A stretch of 64,000 nucleotides of DNA from Bradyrhizobium sp. AZCC 2176 (GCF_036924645.1 NZ_JAZHRX010000001.1:4429501-4493500), one strand, 5' to 3'. Numbered from the stretch's first letter, positions 8,519 to 17,471 are shown. A program made the numbers and translations. Notes: a model not told the origin generated them from the letters alone.

Positions 8519-9394
8519 ATGACGCGTGCCGTGCTTGGCATCATCGGCGGATCCGGCATCTACGACCTGCCGGGGCTGGAGGACGTCCGCGAGGAGACGA
8601 TCGAGAGCCCATGGGGCGAGCCATCCGCAGCCCTGACGCGCGGCGTCCTCGCCGGGCTGCCGGTCGTGTTCCTGCCGCGGCACGGCAAGGGACATGTGCT
8701 CTCGCCCTCGGACATCAACTACCGCGCCAATATCGACGTGCTGAAGCGGGCGGGGGTTACCGATCTGGTTTCGCTCTCGGCCTGCGGGTCGTTCCGGGAG
8801 GAACTGCCGCCCGGCACCTTCGTGCTGGTCGATCAGTTCGTCGATCGCACGTACAAGCGCGAGAGTTCGTTTTTCGGCAGGGGCTGCGTTGCCCATGTCT
8901 CGATGGCCCATCCGGTGTCGCCGCGGCTGCACGTGCATCTCGTGGCGGCCGCCAAGGCCGAGGGCATCATGGCAGTGCAGGGCGGCACCTATCTGTGCAT
9001 GGAAGGTCCGCAATTCTCGACGCTCGCGGAGAGCCTGACATATAAGGCGCAGGGCTATTCGGTGATCGGCATGACCAACATGCCCGAGGCCAAACTCGCC
9101 CGCGAGGCCGAGATCTGCTATGCCAGCGTGGCGATGGTCACCGATTTCGATTGCTGGCATCCTCAGCATGACGCGGTCACCGTGCAGGACATCATTCGCG
9201 TGCTGAACTCGAATGCCGGCAGGGCCAAGGCGCTCGTTGCGCGCCTCGCCAGGGATTTCCCGCGCGAGCATGAGCCGTGTCCTATCGGTTCGGACAAGGC
9301 GCTCGACACCGCCTTGATCACGGCGCCGGAAGCGCGCGATGTCAGGTTGCTCGCCAAGCTCGATGCGGTGGCGGGCAGGGTGTTGAACGCATGA
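8519..9394 (+). CDS. mtnP: 5'-methylthioadenosine phosphorylase
   Basis: Phosphorolytic cleavage of methylthioadenosine (and probably 5'-deoxyadenosine) to adenine and the 5-substituted ribose-1-phosphate. The 291-residue protein has the phosphate-binding start [11 protein letters not shown] and [19 protein letters not shown]. The MTA-type specificity segment is [18 protein letters not shown] with [15 protein letters not shown], which separates it from purine nucleoside phosphorylases. The ATG at 8519 follows GGGAG. It overlaps mtnA by 4 bp (ATGA), so the two are translationally coupled. Adenine and methionine salvage is the established pathway for this enzyme. Confidence 0.93.
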   Translation: MTRAVLGIIGGSGIYDLPGLEDVREETIESPWGEPSAALTRGVLAGLPVVFLPRHGKGHVLSPSDINYRANIDVLKRAGVTDLVSLSACGSFREELPPGTFVLVDQFVDRTYKRESSFFGRGCVAHVSMAHPVSPRLHVHLVAAAKAEGIMAVQGGTYLCMEGPQFSTLAESLTYKAQGYSVIGMTNMPEAKLAREAEICYASVAMVTDFDCWHPQHDAVTVQDIIRVLNSNAGRAKALVARLARDFPREHEPCPIGSDKALDTALITAPEARDVRLLAKLDAVAGRVLNA

Positions 9395-10494
9395 AGGTCG
9401 ACGGCCGACATTTTCGCAGCATCTGGCTCGAGGACGATGGCTGGACGGTCGGCGCGATCGACCAGCGCCGGCTGCCGCATGAATTCGTGGTGGCGCGCAT
9501 CGCAACCGCCGAGGACGCGACCGAGGCCATCCGTTCCATGCTGGTGCGCGGCGCGCCACTGATCGGCGCCACCGCGGCTTACGGCATGGCACTCGCGATG
9601 CGGGCGGATGCTTCCGATGCGGCGCTCGGACGCGGCTATGCCATGCTGCTGGCAGCGCGGCCGACCGCGGTCAATTTGAAATGGGCGCTCGACGAGATGG
9701 CGCGTTTGCTTCGGCCGCTGCCGGCGTCCGAACGCGTCACGGCGGCCTACCGGCGCGCCGGCGAAATCGCCGAAGAGGACGTCGCGATCAACCAGGGGAT
9801 CGGCCGGCATGGTCTGGCGCTGATCGAACAGATCGCGGCCGCGAAGCAGCCAGGCGAGCCGGTCAACATCCTGACCCATTGCAACGCCGGCTGGCTCGCG
9901 ACGGTGGACTGGGGCACGGCGACGGCCCCGATCTACCTCGCGCATGATAGCGGCCTGAAGGTCCATGTCTGGGTCGACGAAACCCGGCCGCGCAATCAGG
10001 GCGCTTCGCTGACTGCATGGGAACTCGGCCATCACGGCGTGCCGCATACGGTGATCGCCGACAACACCGGCGGCCACCTGATGCAGCACCGCATGGTCGA
10101 TCTCGCGATCGTCGGTACCGACCGGGTGACTGCCAGTGGCGACGTCTGCAACAAGATCGGCACATACCTGAAGGCGCTCGCCGCCCATGACAATGGCGTG
10201 CCGTTCTATGTTGCACTGCCGTCGCCCACCATCGATTTTAGTATCGACGACGGCATCCGGCAGATTCCGATCGAACAGCGCAGCACCGAGGAGGTGGCGA
10301 CCATGACCGGCCGCACTGTAGATGGGCGCGTCGAGACCGTGCGTGTGGTTCCCGAGGGCACGCCTGTGGCCAATTACGCCTTCGACGTCACGCCGGCGCG
10401 GCTGGTGACGGGACTGATCACCGAACGCGGCCTGCTGCGTCCCGAACGTGCTGCACTTGCGAGCGCATTCCCGGAGCGCAGCGCGGGACATTGA
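9391..10494 (+). CDS. mtnA: S-methyl-5-thioribose-1-phosphate isomerase
   Basis: Aldose-ketose isomerase that converts 5-methylthioribose-1-phosphate to the ribulose-1-phosphate, 367 residues. Family signatures are [19 protein letters not shown] near the N-terminus, the catalytic cysteine in [32 protein letters not shown], and the catalytic aspartate in [19 protein letters not shown]. The start overlaps the mtnP stop (ATGA at 9391). Downstream enzymes of the classical methionine salvage pathway (MtnB, C, D) are not nearby, which fits the shorter aldolase route. Confidence 0.93.
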   Translation: MKVDGRHFRSIWLEDDGWTVGAIDQRRLPHEFVVARIATAEDATEAIRSMLVRGAPLIGATAAYGMALAMRADASDAALGRGYAMLLAARPTAVNLKWALDEMARLLRPLPASERVTAAYRRAGEIAEEDVAINQGIGRHGLALIEQIAAAKQPGEPVNILTHCNAGWLATVDWGTATAPIYLAHDSGLKVHVWVDETRPRNQGASLTAWELGHHGVPHTVIADNTGGHLMQHRMVDLAIVGTDRVTASGDVCNKIGTYLKALAAHDNGVPFYVALPSPTIDFSIDDGIRQIPIEQRSTEEVATMTGRTVDGRVETVRVVPEGTPVANYAFDVTPARLVTGLITERGLLRPERAALASAFPERSAGH

Positions 10495-10554
10495 CGCCGG
10501 CGGCACCGGCACGTATCCCCGTTCAGGTCTGTCGTATCGGGGGTCACCGTCGCC

Positions 10555-11097
10555 ATGTCCAACACCGACATCGAAATCGTCGTCGAGGATCCGACCGCGC
10601 CCGAGGCCAATTCGCCTGCGGTGACGAGCGTTCGCGCAACCGACGTCGTCGTCTGCCTCCTGTTGTTCGCGCTCGCGCTCACACTTGGTTACGACAACTG
10701 GCGCACGGGAGCCGGCTGGGAATCGACCGGCCCGCAGTCCGGATACTTTCCGTTCTATCTCTCGGTCATCCTCGGTGGCGCGAGCCTCTATGGCCTCGTC
10801 GCCGCATTCCTTTCGCGCAAGGAAGCTTCCGAGGCCTTCGTGACCCGGGCACAGCTTCGCCGCGTGATGGCAGTGTTCGTGCCGACGGTGCTGTTCTGCC
10901 TCGCCATGCAGTTCCTCGGGCTCTATGTCGCGAGCTTCTTTCTGATCGCCGGTTTCATGCGCATGGTCGGCAAGATCGCGCTGTGGAAGTCCTTGCTCAC
11001 TGCCTTCGTCTTCACCGCCGTGATGTTCGTGACCTTCGACATCGCTTTCGACGTCATCATGCCGAAGGGCCCGCTCGAAGCGGCGCTCGGCCGCTAA
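10555..11097 (+). CDS. tctB: TctB-family small membrane subunit of a TTT transporter
   Basis: Integral membrane protein of 180 residues with about four hydrophobic segments: VVVCLLLFALALTLGY, YLSVILGGASLYGLVAAFL, a pair around VFVPTVLFCLAMQFLGLYVA, and the end segment SLLTAFVFTAVMFVTFDIAF. The motif GPQSGYFPFYLSVIL is characteristic of the family. It lies 60 bp after mtnA and 21 bp before tctA, so it may be expressed from the mtnPA transcript. Confidence 0.85.
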   Translation: MSNTDIEIVVEDPTAPEANSPAVTSVRATDVVVCLLLFALALTLGYDNWRTGAGWESTGPQSGYFPFYLSVILGGASLYGLVAAFLSRKEASEAFVTRAQLRRVMAVFVPTVLFCLAMQFLGLYVASFFLIAGFMRMVGKIALWKSLLTAFVFTAVMFVTFDIAFDVIMPKGPLEAALGR

Positions 11098-11118
11098 CGG
11101 GTCGGTGGGATTGATCTG

Positions 11119-12630
11119 ATGGAAGCCTTGGGCCTCTTGATGCACGGTTTTGCCGTGCTGCTGACCTGGAAGACGCTTTTGCTGATGATGCTCGGGCTGG
11201 TCCTCGGCATTTTCGTCGGCGTGCTGCCGGGGCTCGGCGGCCCCAACGGCGTGGCGATCCTGCTGCCGCTGACCTTCACGATGGATCCGACCTCGGCGAT
11301 CGTGATGCTGTCCTGCATCTATTGGGGCGCGCTGTTCGGCGGCGCCATTACCTCGATCCTGTTCAACATCCCCGGCGAGGCCTGGTCGGTCGCAACCACC
11401 TTCGACGGCTATCCGATGGCGCAGCAGGGCAGGGCGGCGGAGGCGCTGACCGCGGCCTTCACCTCGTCCTTCATCGGCTCGCTGGTCGCGGTGATGCTGA
11501 TCACCTTCCTGGCGCCGATGATCTCCTCCTTCGCGCTGAAATTCGGGCCGCCGGAATTCTTCGCGGTGTATCTTTTGACCTTCTGCTCGTTTGTCGGGCT
11601 CGGCCGCGAGGCCAAGCACAAGACGGTGATTTCGATGTCGCTCGGCCTGTTGCTCGCCGGCATCGGCATGGACACCGTGTCCGGCCAGTTGCGCATGACC
11701 TTCGGTTCGGCGGAGCTGCTGCGCGGCGTCAATTTTCTGGTCGCGGTGATCGGCCTGTTCGGCATCAGCGAAATCCTGCTCACCATGGAGGAGCGGCTTG
11801 CGCTGCGCGGCCACGCCGCCGGAATCTCCCTGCGCGTCGTGCTCTCGGTCTGGAAGGACCTGCCGAAATACTGGGTGACGCTGTTTCGCTCCTCGTTCAT
11901 CGGCTGCTGGCTCGGTATCACGCCGGGCGGTGCGATCGCGGCCTCCTTCATGGGCTACAACCTCGCCAAGCGCTTCTCCAAGGACCAGGACAGTTTTGGC
12001 AAGGGTCGCATCGAGGGCGTGTTTGCACCGGAAACCGCGGCGCATGCCTCCGGCACCGCAGCGCTGCTGCCGATGCTCGCGCTCGGCATTCCCGGCTCCG
12101 GCACTGCCGCGATCCTGCTCGGCGGGCTGATGGTGTGGGGCCTCAATCCGGGTCCGTTGCTGTTCGTTGAGCACAAGGATTTTGTCTGGGGCCTGATTGC
12201 GTCGATGTATCTCGGCAATGTCGTCGGTCTCGTGCTGGTGCTGACGACGGTGCCGATCTTTGCTTCGATCCTGCGGGTGCCGTTCGCGGCCGTCGCGCCG
12301 ATGATCGTGGTGTCCTGCGCGATCGGCGCCTACGCGATCCAGAACGCGATGTTCGACATCTGGCTGATGCTGGGGTTTGGCGTGGTCGGCTACGTCTTCA
12401 AAAAAATCGGCATCCCGCTGGCGCCGTTCACGCTGGCGCTCGTGCTCGGCAACCGCGCCGAGGACGCGTTCCGTCTGTCGATGATCGGTGCCGGCGGCGA
12501 CCTGAAGGTGTTCTGGTCCAACGGTCTCGTTGGTTCGATCACGACGCTTGCGATCGTGCTGTTGTTCTGGCCCGTCATCGACAAGGCGTTCGGCAGCGTC
12601 ACCCGCATGTTGCGGCCGGCGAAGGCGTAG
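11119..12630 (+). CDS. tctA: TctA-family large permease of a TTT transporter
   Basis: Polytopic permease of 503 residues, the size normal for the family. Conserved segments include LGIFVGVLPGLGGPNGVAIL, GALFGGAITSILFNIPGEAW followed by TTFDGYPMAQQGRA, and a related second-half segment around GIPGSGTAAILLGGLMVWGL, showing the inverted duplicated halves. It should work with TctB and the receptor encoded at 6773-7768. Its position downstream of mtnP-mtnA raises the possibility that the transported compound relates to nucleoside or methylthio salvage, but that is inference. Confidence 0.92.
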   Translation: MEALGLLMHGFAVLLTWKTLLLMMLGLVLGIFVGVLPGLGGPNGVAILLPLTFTMDPTSAIVMLSCIYWGALFGGAITSILFNIPGEAWSVATTFDGYPMAQQGRAAEALTAAFTSSFIGSLVAVMLITFLAPMISSFALKFGPPEFFAVYLLTFCSFVGLGREAKHKTVISMSLGLLLAGIGMDTVSGQLRMTFGSAELLRGVNFLVAVIGLFGISEILLTMEERLALRGHAAGISLRVVLSVWKDLPKYWVTLFRSSFIGCWLGITPGGAIAASFMGYNLAKRFSKDQDSFGKGRIEGVFAPETAAHASGTAALLPMLALGIPGSGTAAILLGGLMVWGLNPGPLLFVEHKDFVWGLIASMYLGNVVGLVLVLTTVPIFASILRVPFAAVAPMIVVSCAIGAYAIQNAMFDIWLMLGFGVVGYVFKKIGIPLAPFTLALVLGNRAEDAFRLSMIGAGGDLKVFWSNGLVGSITTLAIVLLFWPVIDKAFGSVTRMLRPAKA

Positions 12631-12638
12631 TTGCAGTT

Positions 12639-12716
12639 CGTCATTGCGAGCGCAGCGAAGCAATCCATCGCGCCGCAAGTGGAGAAGTGGATTGCTTCGC
12701 TGCGCTCGCAATGACG
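12639..12716. repeat. Inverted repeat with perfect 29-bp arms (Bradyrhizobium REP-like element)
   Basis: Arms 12639-12667 and 12688-12716 are exact reverse complements around a 20-nt loop. The arm contains GCAGCGAAGCAATCC, a sequence I recognise as a frequent dispersed palindrome in Bradyrhizobium genomes. It lies just after the tctA stop and could also act as a transcript 3' end. Confidence 0.85.
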
Positions 12717-12749
12717 GCTGGACATACATTATCGCTCTCGCGGCACGAT

Positions 12750-13200
12750 CTGCCCGAGGTTTGCATCTTCGTTTGGCCCTCTTCGAAATAGAGGGCGCAG
12801 GGAAGACCGGGTGCTTGCTGCACCCGCGGTCTCGCGTGCGATTTGCGCAAACAAAACTGCACACGAGCATACAGGGCAGCGGGAGCATTCCGGCCTTCCC
12901 TGCGCAATGGCTTTACGGCTTACTTCGTGCTCTCCCTGGTGAACGGCTCTTTTGCCACCATCGTTACGCAGAACTTCCGCGCAACTTAACGCCAGCACCG
13001 CGGCGTCCGAACCACACGACTTCGCCGTACGCCTCCGGCGCGTACGTCTAGCGCGCCATCAGCGTCCATCGCATCTCACCGCACGTTCGTGACGATCGCG
13101 AGCGCCCCTCAATCGGGTGAGACAGGCGGAGTTATGCTGCTGATTTGGGTGAGAACGAAAGCGAAATATTTTTCATTCCTGGGCTTGACGCGATTTCTGA
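12750..13200. repeat. Degenerate interspersed repeat typical of Bradyrhizobium and relatives
   Basis: This non-coding stretch carries the recognisable signature that is often mis-annotated as protein: one frame reads EGAGKTGCLLHPRSRV and later RALPGERLFCHHRYAELPR. Near-identical peptides occur in spurious annotations across Bradyrhizobium, Afipia and Rhodopseudomonas, to my knowledge. Short inverted matches (for example CCGTACGCCTCCGGCGCGTACG near 13023-13045) suggest structure. I see no intact transposase. The boundaries are approximate. Confidence 0.65.
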
Positions 13201-13253
13201 AAATCAGAAGTGATTTGCCCGTCGTGCAGTCACGTGCGAGGTCACATATGTCG

Positions 13254-13925
13254 TCAACTCGGCAATAGCCGCTTTGGCAGGCTGAAAGCGAGCCGATAAA
13301 GCGGCAGGCTGTCGATGCCGGCGTGGTCCTCGGCAGGCAGCGTCTTGCGCAAATGGTGGAGTGCGGCGCGGACCGCGGCTTCGTCCAATCCCTCGATCAG
13401 CAGCAGGGCGGCGAACGAGCCGTCGTTGGCGCGCATGCCCATCTCGCGGGTCTTGATCGAGGTCTGCGCAATGTCGGTGAGCAGGACCCGCGCGGCGATG
13501 ATGCGGTCGAGGCGAGCCAACTCCGCGACGAGCGTGGCGGCGCCCCAGGACGGCGCCGCATCGAGGCGCAGGGGAGCGACGATGCCGCCCTGGCCTGTGC
13601 CGGCTGAAGCTGCGATACGGCCGCCGCCGCGCGCGAAATTGCCGAGCTTGGGCATGATGCGCTGCGACCACGGCGTCGGCGCGTTCAGCCGCGCCAGATA
13701 GTCCGCCCCGCCGACGACGCGTTCATCCTCGAGTTCGTAGAGGATGAAGTAGCGGTTCACCGACGCGCCCAGCGCGCGGAAGATGCGGCACGCCAGGAAG
13801 CCATTGACGCCGACCCGCTCGGCGGCATGTTCGCGCGTGATCCAGTGCGCCCAGTCGGTCTCGTCCTGCGGCGCCAGATCGCTCCAGATAGCGAGGTAAC
13901 CGGCTCCTTGCATGTCAGGCTCCAT
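13254..13925 (-). CDS. Conserved protein of unknown function next to aroQ
   Basis: Protein of 223 residues without signal peptide or membrane segments. It opens with YLAIWSDLAPQDETDWAHWI, followed by a histidine (TREHAAERV) and an arginine-rich region. The size and alternating pattern suggest a duplicated dimeric alpha-beta-barrel (EthD or ABM-like) arrangement, but I cannot assign a family. It starts 3 bp after the aroQ stop on the same strand, so it is almost certainly the last gene of the TRAP-aroQ operon and may act on the same substrate. Confidence 0.65.
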   Translation of the reverse strand: MEPDMQGAGYLAIWSDLAPQDETDWAHWITREHAAERVGVNGFLACRIFRALGASVNRYFILYELEDERVVGGADYLARLNAPTPWSQRIMPKLGNFARGGGRIAASAGTGQGGIVAPLRLDAAPSWGAATLVAELARLDRIIAARVLLTDIAQTSIKTREMGMRANDGSFAALLLIEGLDEAAVRAALHHLRKTLPAEDHAGIDSLPLYRLAFSLPKRLLPS

Positions 13926-13928
13926 CCG

Positions 13929-14405
13929 TCATTTGGGACCGACGCGCACGGCCACCGGCAGCGACGCCGGCAACTGGCCGGCGCCCTGCAGTGCGGCCTG
14001 CATGGCGACGATGTAACCGTAGGGCCCGAGGCCAGCGATCACGCCTTTCACCGCGGCCGAAAGCTTGGAGTGCCGGTGCAGCTCATCGCGGGCGTGGATG
14101 TTGGAGATGTGCACCTCGTAGATCGGGCCTTCAAAAATCTTCATGGCGTCGAACATCGCAATCGACGTGAAGGAGTAGGCGGCCGGGTTGATGATCAGCG
14201 CGTCGGCCGCGGTGCGTGCAGACTGGATGAGATCGACCAGCGCGCCCTCGTGGTTCGACTGGTGGAACGTCAGCTCCGCGCCGGCGAAAGCGGCGAACTC
14301 CTCGCAGGAAGCCTTGATGGCGTCGAGCGTGGTCGAGCCATAGATGTGTGGCTCGCGGATGCCGAGCATGTTCAGGTTCGGGCCATTGAGGATCATGATG
14401 CGCAT
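13929..14405 (-). CDS. aroQ: Type II 3-dehydroquinate dehydratase
   Basis: Reversible dehydration of 3-dehydroquinate to 3-dehydroshikimate. The 158-residue length and motifs match the family: LNGPNLNMLGIREPHIYG with the lid tyrosine, FHQSNHEGALVDLIQ, INPAAYSFTSIAMFDAM, and YEVHISNIHARDE with the catalytic histidine. The normal glycine of the INPGAY motif is alanine here. It lies 55 bp after dctM in the same direction. In related bacteria the biosynthetic aroQ usually sits beside accB-accC, so a TRAP-linked copy is more likely catabolic (quinate, shikimate or dehydroquinate use). Confidence 0.9.
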   Translation of the reverse strand: MRIMILNGPNLNMLGIREPHIYGSTTLDAIKASCEEFAAFAGAELTFHQSNHEGALVDLIQSARTAADALIINPAAYSFTSIAMFDAMKIFEGPIYEVHISNIHARDELHRHSKLSAAVKGVIAGLGPYGYIVAMQAALQGAGQLPASLPVAVRVGPK

Positions 14406-14459
14406 GGAATGCCTTTCACGGGATACTGACGGGGCAGTGTAGCCGATCGCAGCCACATG

Positions 14460-15740
14460 TCAGCCGCCGAACCATTTTGCCGGCACGGTGACAACAGACG
14501 GAAACAGCACCATGAGGAACAGAACAACCAGTTGAGCGATCAGGAAGGGCCAGACGCCCTTGATGATCTCCTCCATGCTGATGCGCGACACGCCGCAGAC
14601 CACGTTGAGGACGACGCCGACCGGCGGGGTGATCAGGCCGATCGCATTGTTGATGATGAAGAGCACGCCGAAATAGACCGGGTCGATACCAGCCTGCTTG
14701 ACGATCGGCATCAGGATCGGCGTGAGGATCAGGATGGTCGGCGCCATGTCGAGCGCGGTGCCGACGATGACGACCAGCACCATGATCGCGAGCATCAGCA
14801 GGGTCTGGTTGCCCATGAAGGGACGAGCGAGGTCGACGATCTGGGTGGCGATTTCGGACACCGTGATGAGCCAGGACGATACCAGCGCGGCCGCCACCAG
14901 GAACATGACGATGCTGGTGCTGAGCGCGGCCGAGACGAAAACTTCGTAGAGATCGCCGATCTTGAGCTCGCGGTAGATGCAGGTCGCGACAAACAGCGCG
15001 TAGACGGCGACGACAACGGCGGCCTCGGTCGGCGTAAACACGCCGAACCGCAGCCCCACGATGATGATCGCGGGCAGCATCAAGGCCCAAAAGCCGTCGA
15101 CGAAGGCCCAGGCGATCTCGCGGAGCGATTTGCGCTGCGGGCTTTCGACATTCTCCTGACGCGCGACCCACCACCAGGCGAGACACAGCCCGGCGCCGAG
15201 CATCAGGCCGGGGAAGATGCCGGCCAGGAACAGTTTTGAGATCGAGACGCCGCCGGCGACGCCAAACAGCACGAAGCCGATGCTCGGCGGGATCACGGGC
15301 GCGATGATGCCGCCGGCGGCGACGAGGCCCGCCGCATACATCTTGCGGTGGCCGGCCGCGACCATCATGGGGACAAGCAGCGCCGCCAGCGCCGCGGCGT
15401 CCGCTGCCGCGGAACCCGACAGCGAGGCGAGCACGCAGGAGGCGAGGATGGTGACGTAGCCGAGGCCGCCCTTGATGTGGCCGACCAGGGCGAGCGCCAC
15501 GTTGACGATTCGCCTGGCCAGCCCGCCGCGGTTCATGACCTCGCCGGCCAGCATGAAGAACGGCACGGCCATCAGGGGAAAACTGTCTGCGCCGTTGATG
15601 ATGTTCTGGGCGACGATCTGCGAGTCGAAAATATCGAGCGAATACATCAGCGCGACGCCGCAGACGATCAGCGCAAACGCAATCGGCATGCCCAGCGCCA
15701 TCGCGCCGAGCAGGGAGAAGGTAAAGACCGCGAGCGTCAC
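14460..15740 (-). CDS. dctM: TRAP transporter large permease subunit (DctM family)
   Basis: Polytopic membrane protein of 426 residues, with about 12 hydrophobic segments, that couples Na+ or H+ flux to uptake. Typical stretches are MALGMPIAFALIVCGVALMY at the start, SFPLMAVPFFMLAGEVMNRGG, and near the end FIINNAIGLITPPVGVVLNV. A GTG at 15740 serves as start, 27 bp after the dctQ stop. It works with the DctQ and DctP genes just upstream. Confidence 0.93.
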   Translation of the reverse strand: MTLAVFTFSLLGAMALGMPIAFALIVCGVALMYSLDIFDSQIVAQNIINGADSFPLMAVPFFMLAGEVMNRGGLARRIVNVALALVGHIKGGLGYVTILASCVLASLSGSAAADAAALAALLVPMMVAAGHRKMYAAGLVAAGGIIAPVIPPSIGFVLFGVAGGVSISKLFLAGIFPGLMLGAGLCLAWWWVARQENVESPQRKSLREIAWAFVDGFWALMLPAIIIVGLRFGVFTPTEAAVVVAVYALFVATCIYRELKIGDLYEVFVSAALSTSIVMFLVAAALVSSWLITVSEIATQIVDLARPFMGNQTLLMLAIMVLVVIVGTALDMAPTILILTPILMPIVKQAGIDPVYFGVLFIINNAIGLITPPVGVVLNVVCGVSRISMEEIIKGVWPFLIAQLVVLFLMVLFPSVVTVPAKWFGG

Positions 15741-15767
15741 GCCCGGCTCCGTGTCTTCAGGTGATGA

Positions 15768-16292
15768 TCACGTGTGCTCATCGGTTTCCTTCACCAGGAT
15801 CAGGTCTTCCTCGGAGGCCGATCCGTCCAGCACCCGCACCAGATCGACGAGCAGGATCACGGCCGCCGAGACGCCGAACACGAGCCCGGAGAAATAGAAG
15901 AACAGCCCGACCGAAATGCCCGACGCGGGGGCGGTGTCGCCGAAGGTCAGCACCGCCTGTTTCCAGCTTCCGAGCGTCAGCAGCGCGTCGACGTAGAGCA
16001 TCAGGAGATAGCTCAGCAGGAAGCAGGCGAGTTTTCCGCGCGGCGGGAGCGCGCGGACCACCATGTCGACGCCGAGATGAGCATGCTGGCGCAGCGCCAC
16101 GATGGCGCCGAGGAAGGTCAGCCAGACCAATAGCCAGCGCGACAGTTCCTCTGATGTCGCGATCCCTGAATTGAAGACATAGCGCAGCACGACGTTGGTG
16201 AAGACCAGTACGACCATCGCGGCGAGGCAGACCGCGATCGCGACCTTGAGCAGCCGGCAGTAGAGGTCGATCAGCCGTTCGATGGCGCCCAT
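15768..16292 (-). CDS. dctQ: TRAP transporter small membrane subunit (DctQ family)
   Basis: Membrane protein of 174 residues with four predicted transmembrane segments. It has the family motif region FTNVVLRYVFNSGIATSEEL followed by RWLLVWLTFLGAIVALRQHA and HLGVDMVV. It lies 18 bp after dctP and 27 bp before dctM, giving the standard P-Q-M order. The charged C-terminal tail is slightly longer than usual. Confidence 0.9.
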   Translation of the reverse strand: MGAIERLIDLYCRLLKVAIAVCLAAMVVLVFTNVVLRYVFNSGIATSEELSRWLLVWLTFLGAIVALRQHAHLGVDMVVRALPPRGKLACFLLSYLLMLYVDALLTLGSWKQAVLTFGDTAPASGISVGLFFYFSGLVFGVSAAVILLVDLVRVLDGSASEEDLILVKETDEHT

Positions 16293-16310
16293 GGCGGTTT
16301 TCTCGGCGGC

Positions 16311-17318
16311 CTACCTGGCGCCGCGGATGCGTGCCAGCTCGCTGGAGAAGAGCTTTACCCGCGCGGGATCATATTCGGCCGAGAATTTTTCGACGACAGG
16401 TTTGGTGGCGTCCTGCATGCGGGCGTATTCGGCCGGCGCGATCTCGTTGAACTGCATGCCCTTGGCTTTCAGGTCATCCAGCGCCTTGTCGCCGGCGAGC
16501 CTGGTCTGGTCGCGCTGGTACTCGCGCGTCTCGGCAAAACTGTCGCGCAGCATCTTCTGCTCTTCGGCCGACAGGCCGTCCCAGAACTTCTTGCTGATGA
16601 TGATGATGTTCTGCGTAAAAGTGTGGTTGGTGGCCGAGACGTATTTCTGCACTTCGTAGAACTTGTTGGACAGGATGACGCTGTAGGGATTCTCCTGGCC
16701 GTCGACGGTCTTGTTTTCCAGCGCGGTGTACAGTTCGCCGAACGCCATCGGCACCGGATTCGCCTTCAGCGCCTTGAAGGTCTCGAGATAGACCGGGTTC
16801 GGGATCACGCGCAGCTTCAGCCCGGAGAAATCCTCGACCTTCGCGATGGGGCGGCTGCTGTTGGTGGCGTTGCGAAAGCCGAGGCCCCAGTAGCCGAGAC
16901 CGATCAGCTCTTTCTCTGGCAGCAACTCGAGCATGGCCTTGCCGAACGCGCCCTGGGCCAGCGCCTCCGCCTGCTCGAACGTGCTGACGGTGAAGGGGAA
17001 ATCAAACAGGCCGAGATCCTTGACCACGCTGGCGAGCGATGTGGTCGACGCCGAGAGGATTTCCTGCGTGCCGCCGCGCACCGCCGATTGCTGCTGCATC
17101 TCGTTGCCGAGCTGGGACGCTGGAAACTCGCGGATCCTCAGCTTGCCGCCGCTCTTGGCCGCCAGCACCTCGGCGAACTTCTTCACGCCAAAGCTGATCG
17201 GGTGGTCGGTGTTGTTGAGGTGGCCCCAGCGGATGGTGCGTTCCTGCACCTGGGCGGAAGCCGATGTTCCCAAGAGCGCGCAAACGCTGACGGCAGCGCA
17301 CAGCAATCCGATCCGCAT
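16311..17318 (-). CDS. dctP: TRAP transporter periplasmic solute receptor (DctP family)
   Basis: Secreted binding protein of about 335 residues. The signal peptide MRIGLLCAAVSVCALLGTSA ends near ASAQ. The mature part shows DctP landmarks: TIRWGHLNNTDHPISFGVKK, LRIREFPASQLGNEMQQQSA, and the carboxylate-binding arginine region GLKLRVIPNPVYLETFKAL. The ATG at 17318 follows GGGGGAGAA; an earlier in-frame start would add a non-signal-like extension. It is the first gene of the leftward TRAP-aroQ operon. The ligand is probably an organic acid, and linkage to AroQ makes quinate-type compounds plausible. Confidence 0.92.
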   Translation of the reverse strand: MRIGLLCAAVSVCALLGTSASAQVQERTIRWGHLNNTDHPISFGVKKFAEVLAAKSGGKLRIREFPASQLGNEMQQQSAVRGGTQEILSASTTSLASVVKDLGLFDFPFTVSTFEQAEALAQGAFGKAMLELLPEKELIGLGYWGLGFRNATNSSRPIAKVEDFSGLKLRVIPNPVYLETFKALKANPVPMAFGELYTALENKTVDGQENPYSVILSNKFYEVQKYVSATNHTFTQNIIIISKKFWDGLSAEEQKMLRDSFAETREYQRDQTRLAGDKALDDLKAKGMQFNEIAPAEYARMQDATKPVVEKFSAEYDPARVKLFSSELARIRGAR

Positions 17319-17362
17319 GGCGGTTTCTCCCCCGTTGGTTCGCGATCTTCTTGACGTCGCGG

Positions 17363-17388
17363 TGAGGGGAGTATTCATATGATAAAAG
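17363..17388 (-). promoter_or_regulatory. Candidate promoter for the TRAP-aroQ operon
   Basis: Reading leftward, TTGACT and AATACT are separated by 16 bp, near the -35/-10 consensus. The 8-bp palindrome TCATATGA (17375-17382) lies between the boxes and would suit a repressor. Predicted from sequence only; the coordinates cover the core region approximately. Confidence 0.35.
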
Positions 17389-17410
17389 TAAAGTCAAAAT
17401 ATAATTTAGT

Positions 17411-17440
17411 TGTCATCATAGGAAATGGACTATATAGGAT
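17411..17440 (+). promoter_or_regulatory. Candidate promoter for the rightward GntR gene
   Basis: TTGTCA is followed 17 bp later by TATAGG, a plausible -35/-10 pair. The 8-bp palindrome CTATATAG (17430-17437) overlaps the -10 box. The divergent arrangement with the dctP promoter fits an autoregulated local GntR repressor. Confidence 0.35.
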
Positions 17441-17471
17441 AAACGAAGCCGCTTGAGCGGAATCGGCTGAC

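Noticed and set aside
6578..12888. Very long open frames on the minus strand (about 1000 and 1240 codons) across the tctC-mtnA-tctA region
   Set aside because: They are antisense to well-supported genes, are rich in His, Arg, Gln and Asp as expected for shadows of G+C-rich codons, and show no domain similarity.
12530..13051. A plus-strand frame with EGAGKTGCLLHPRSRV
   Set aside because: This peptide is the known mis-translation of an interspersed repeat; no ribosome-binding site or family supports a gene.
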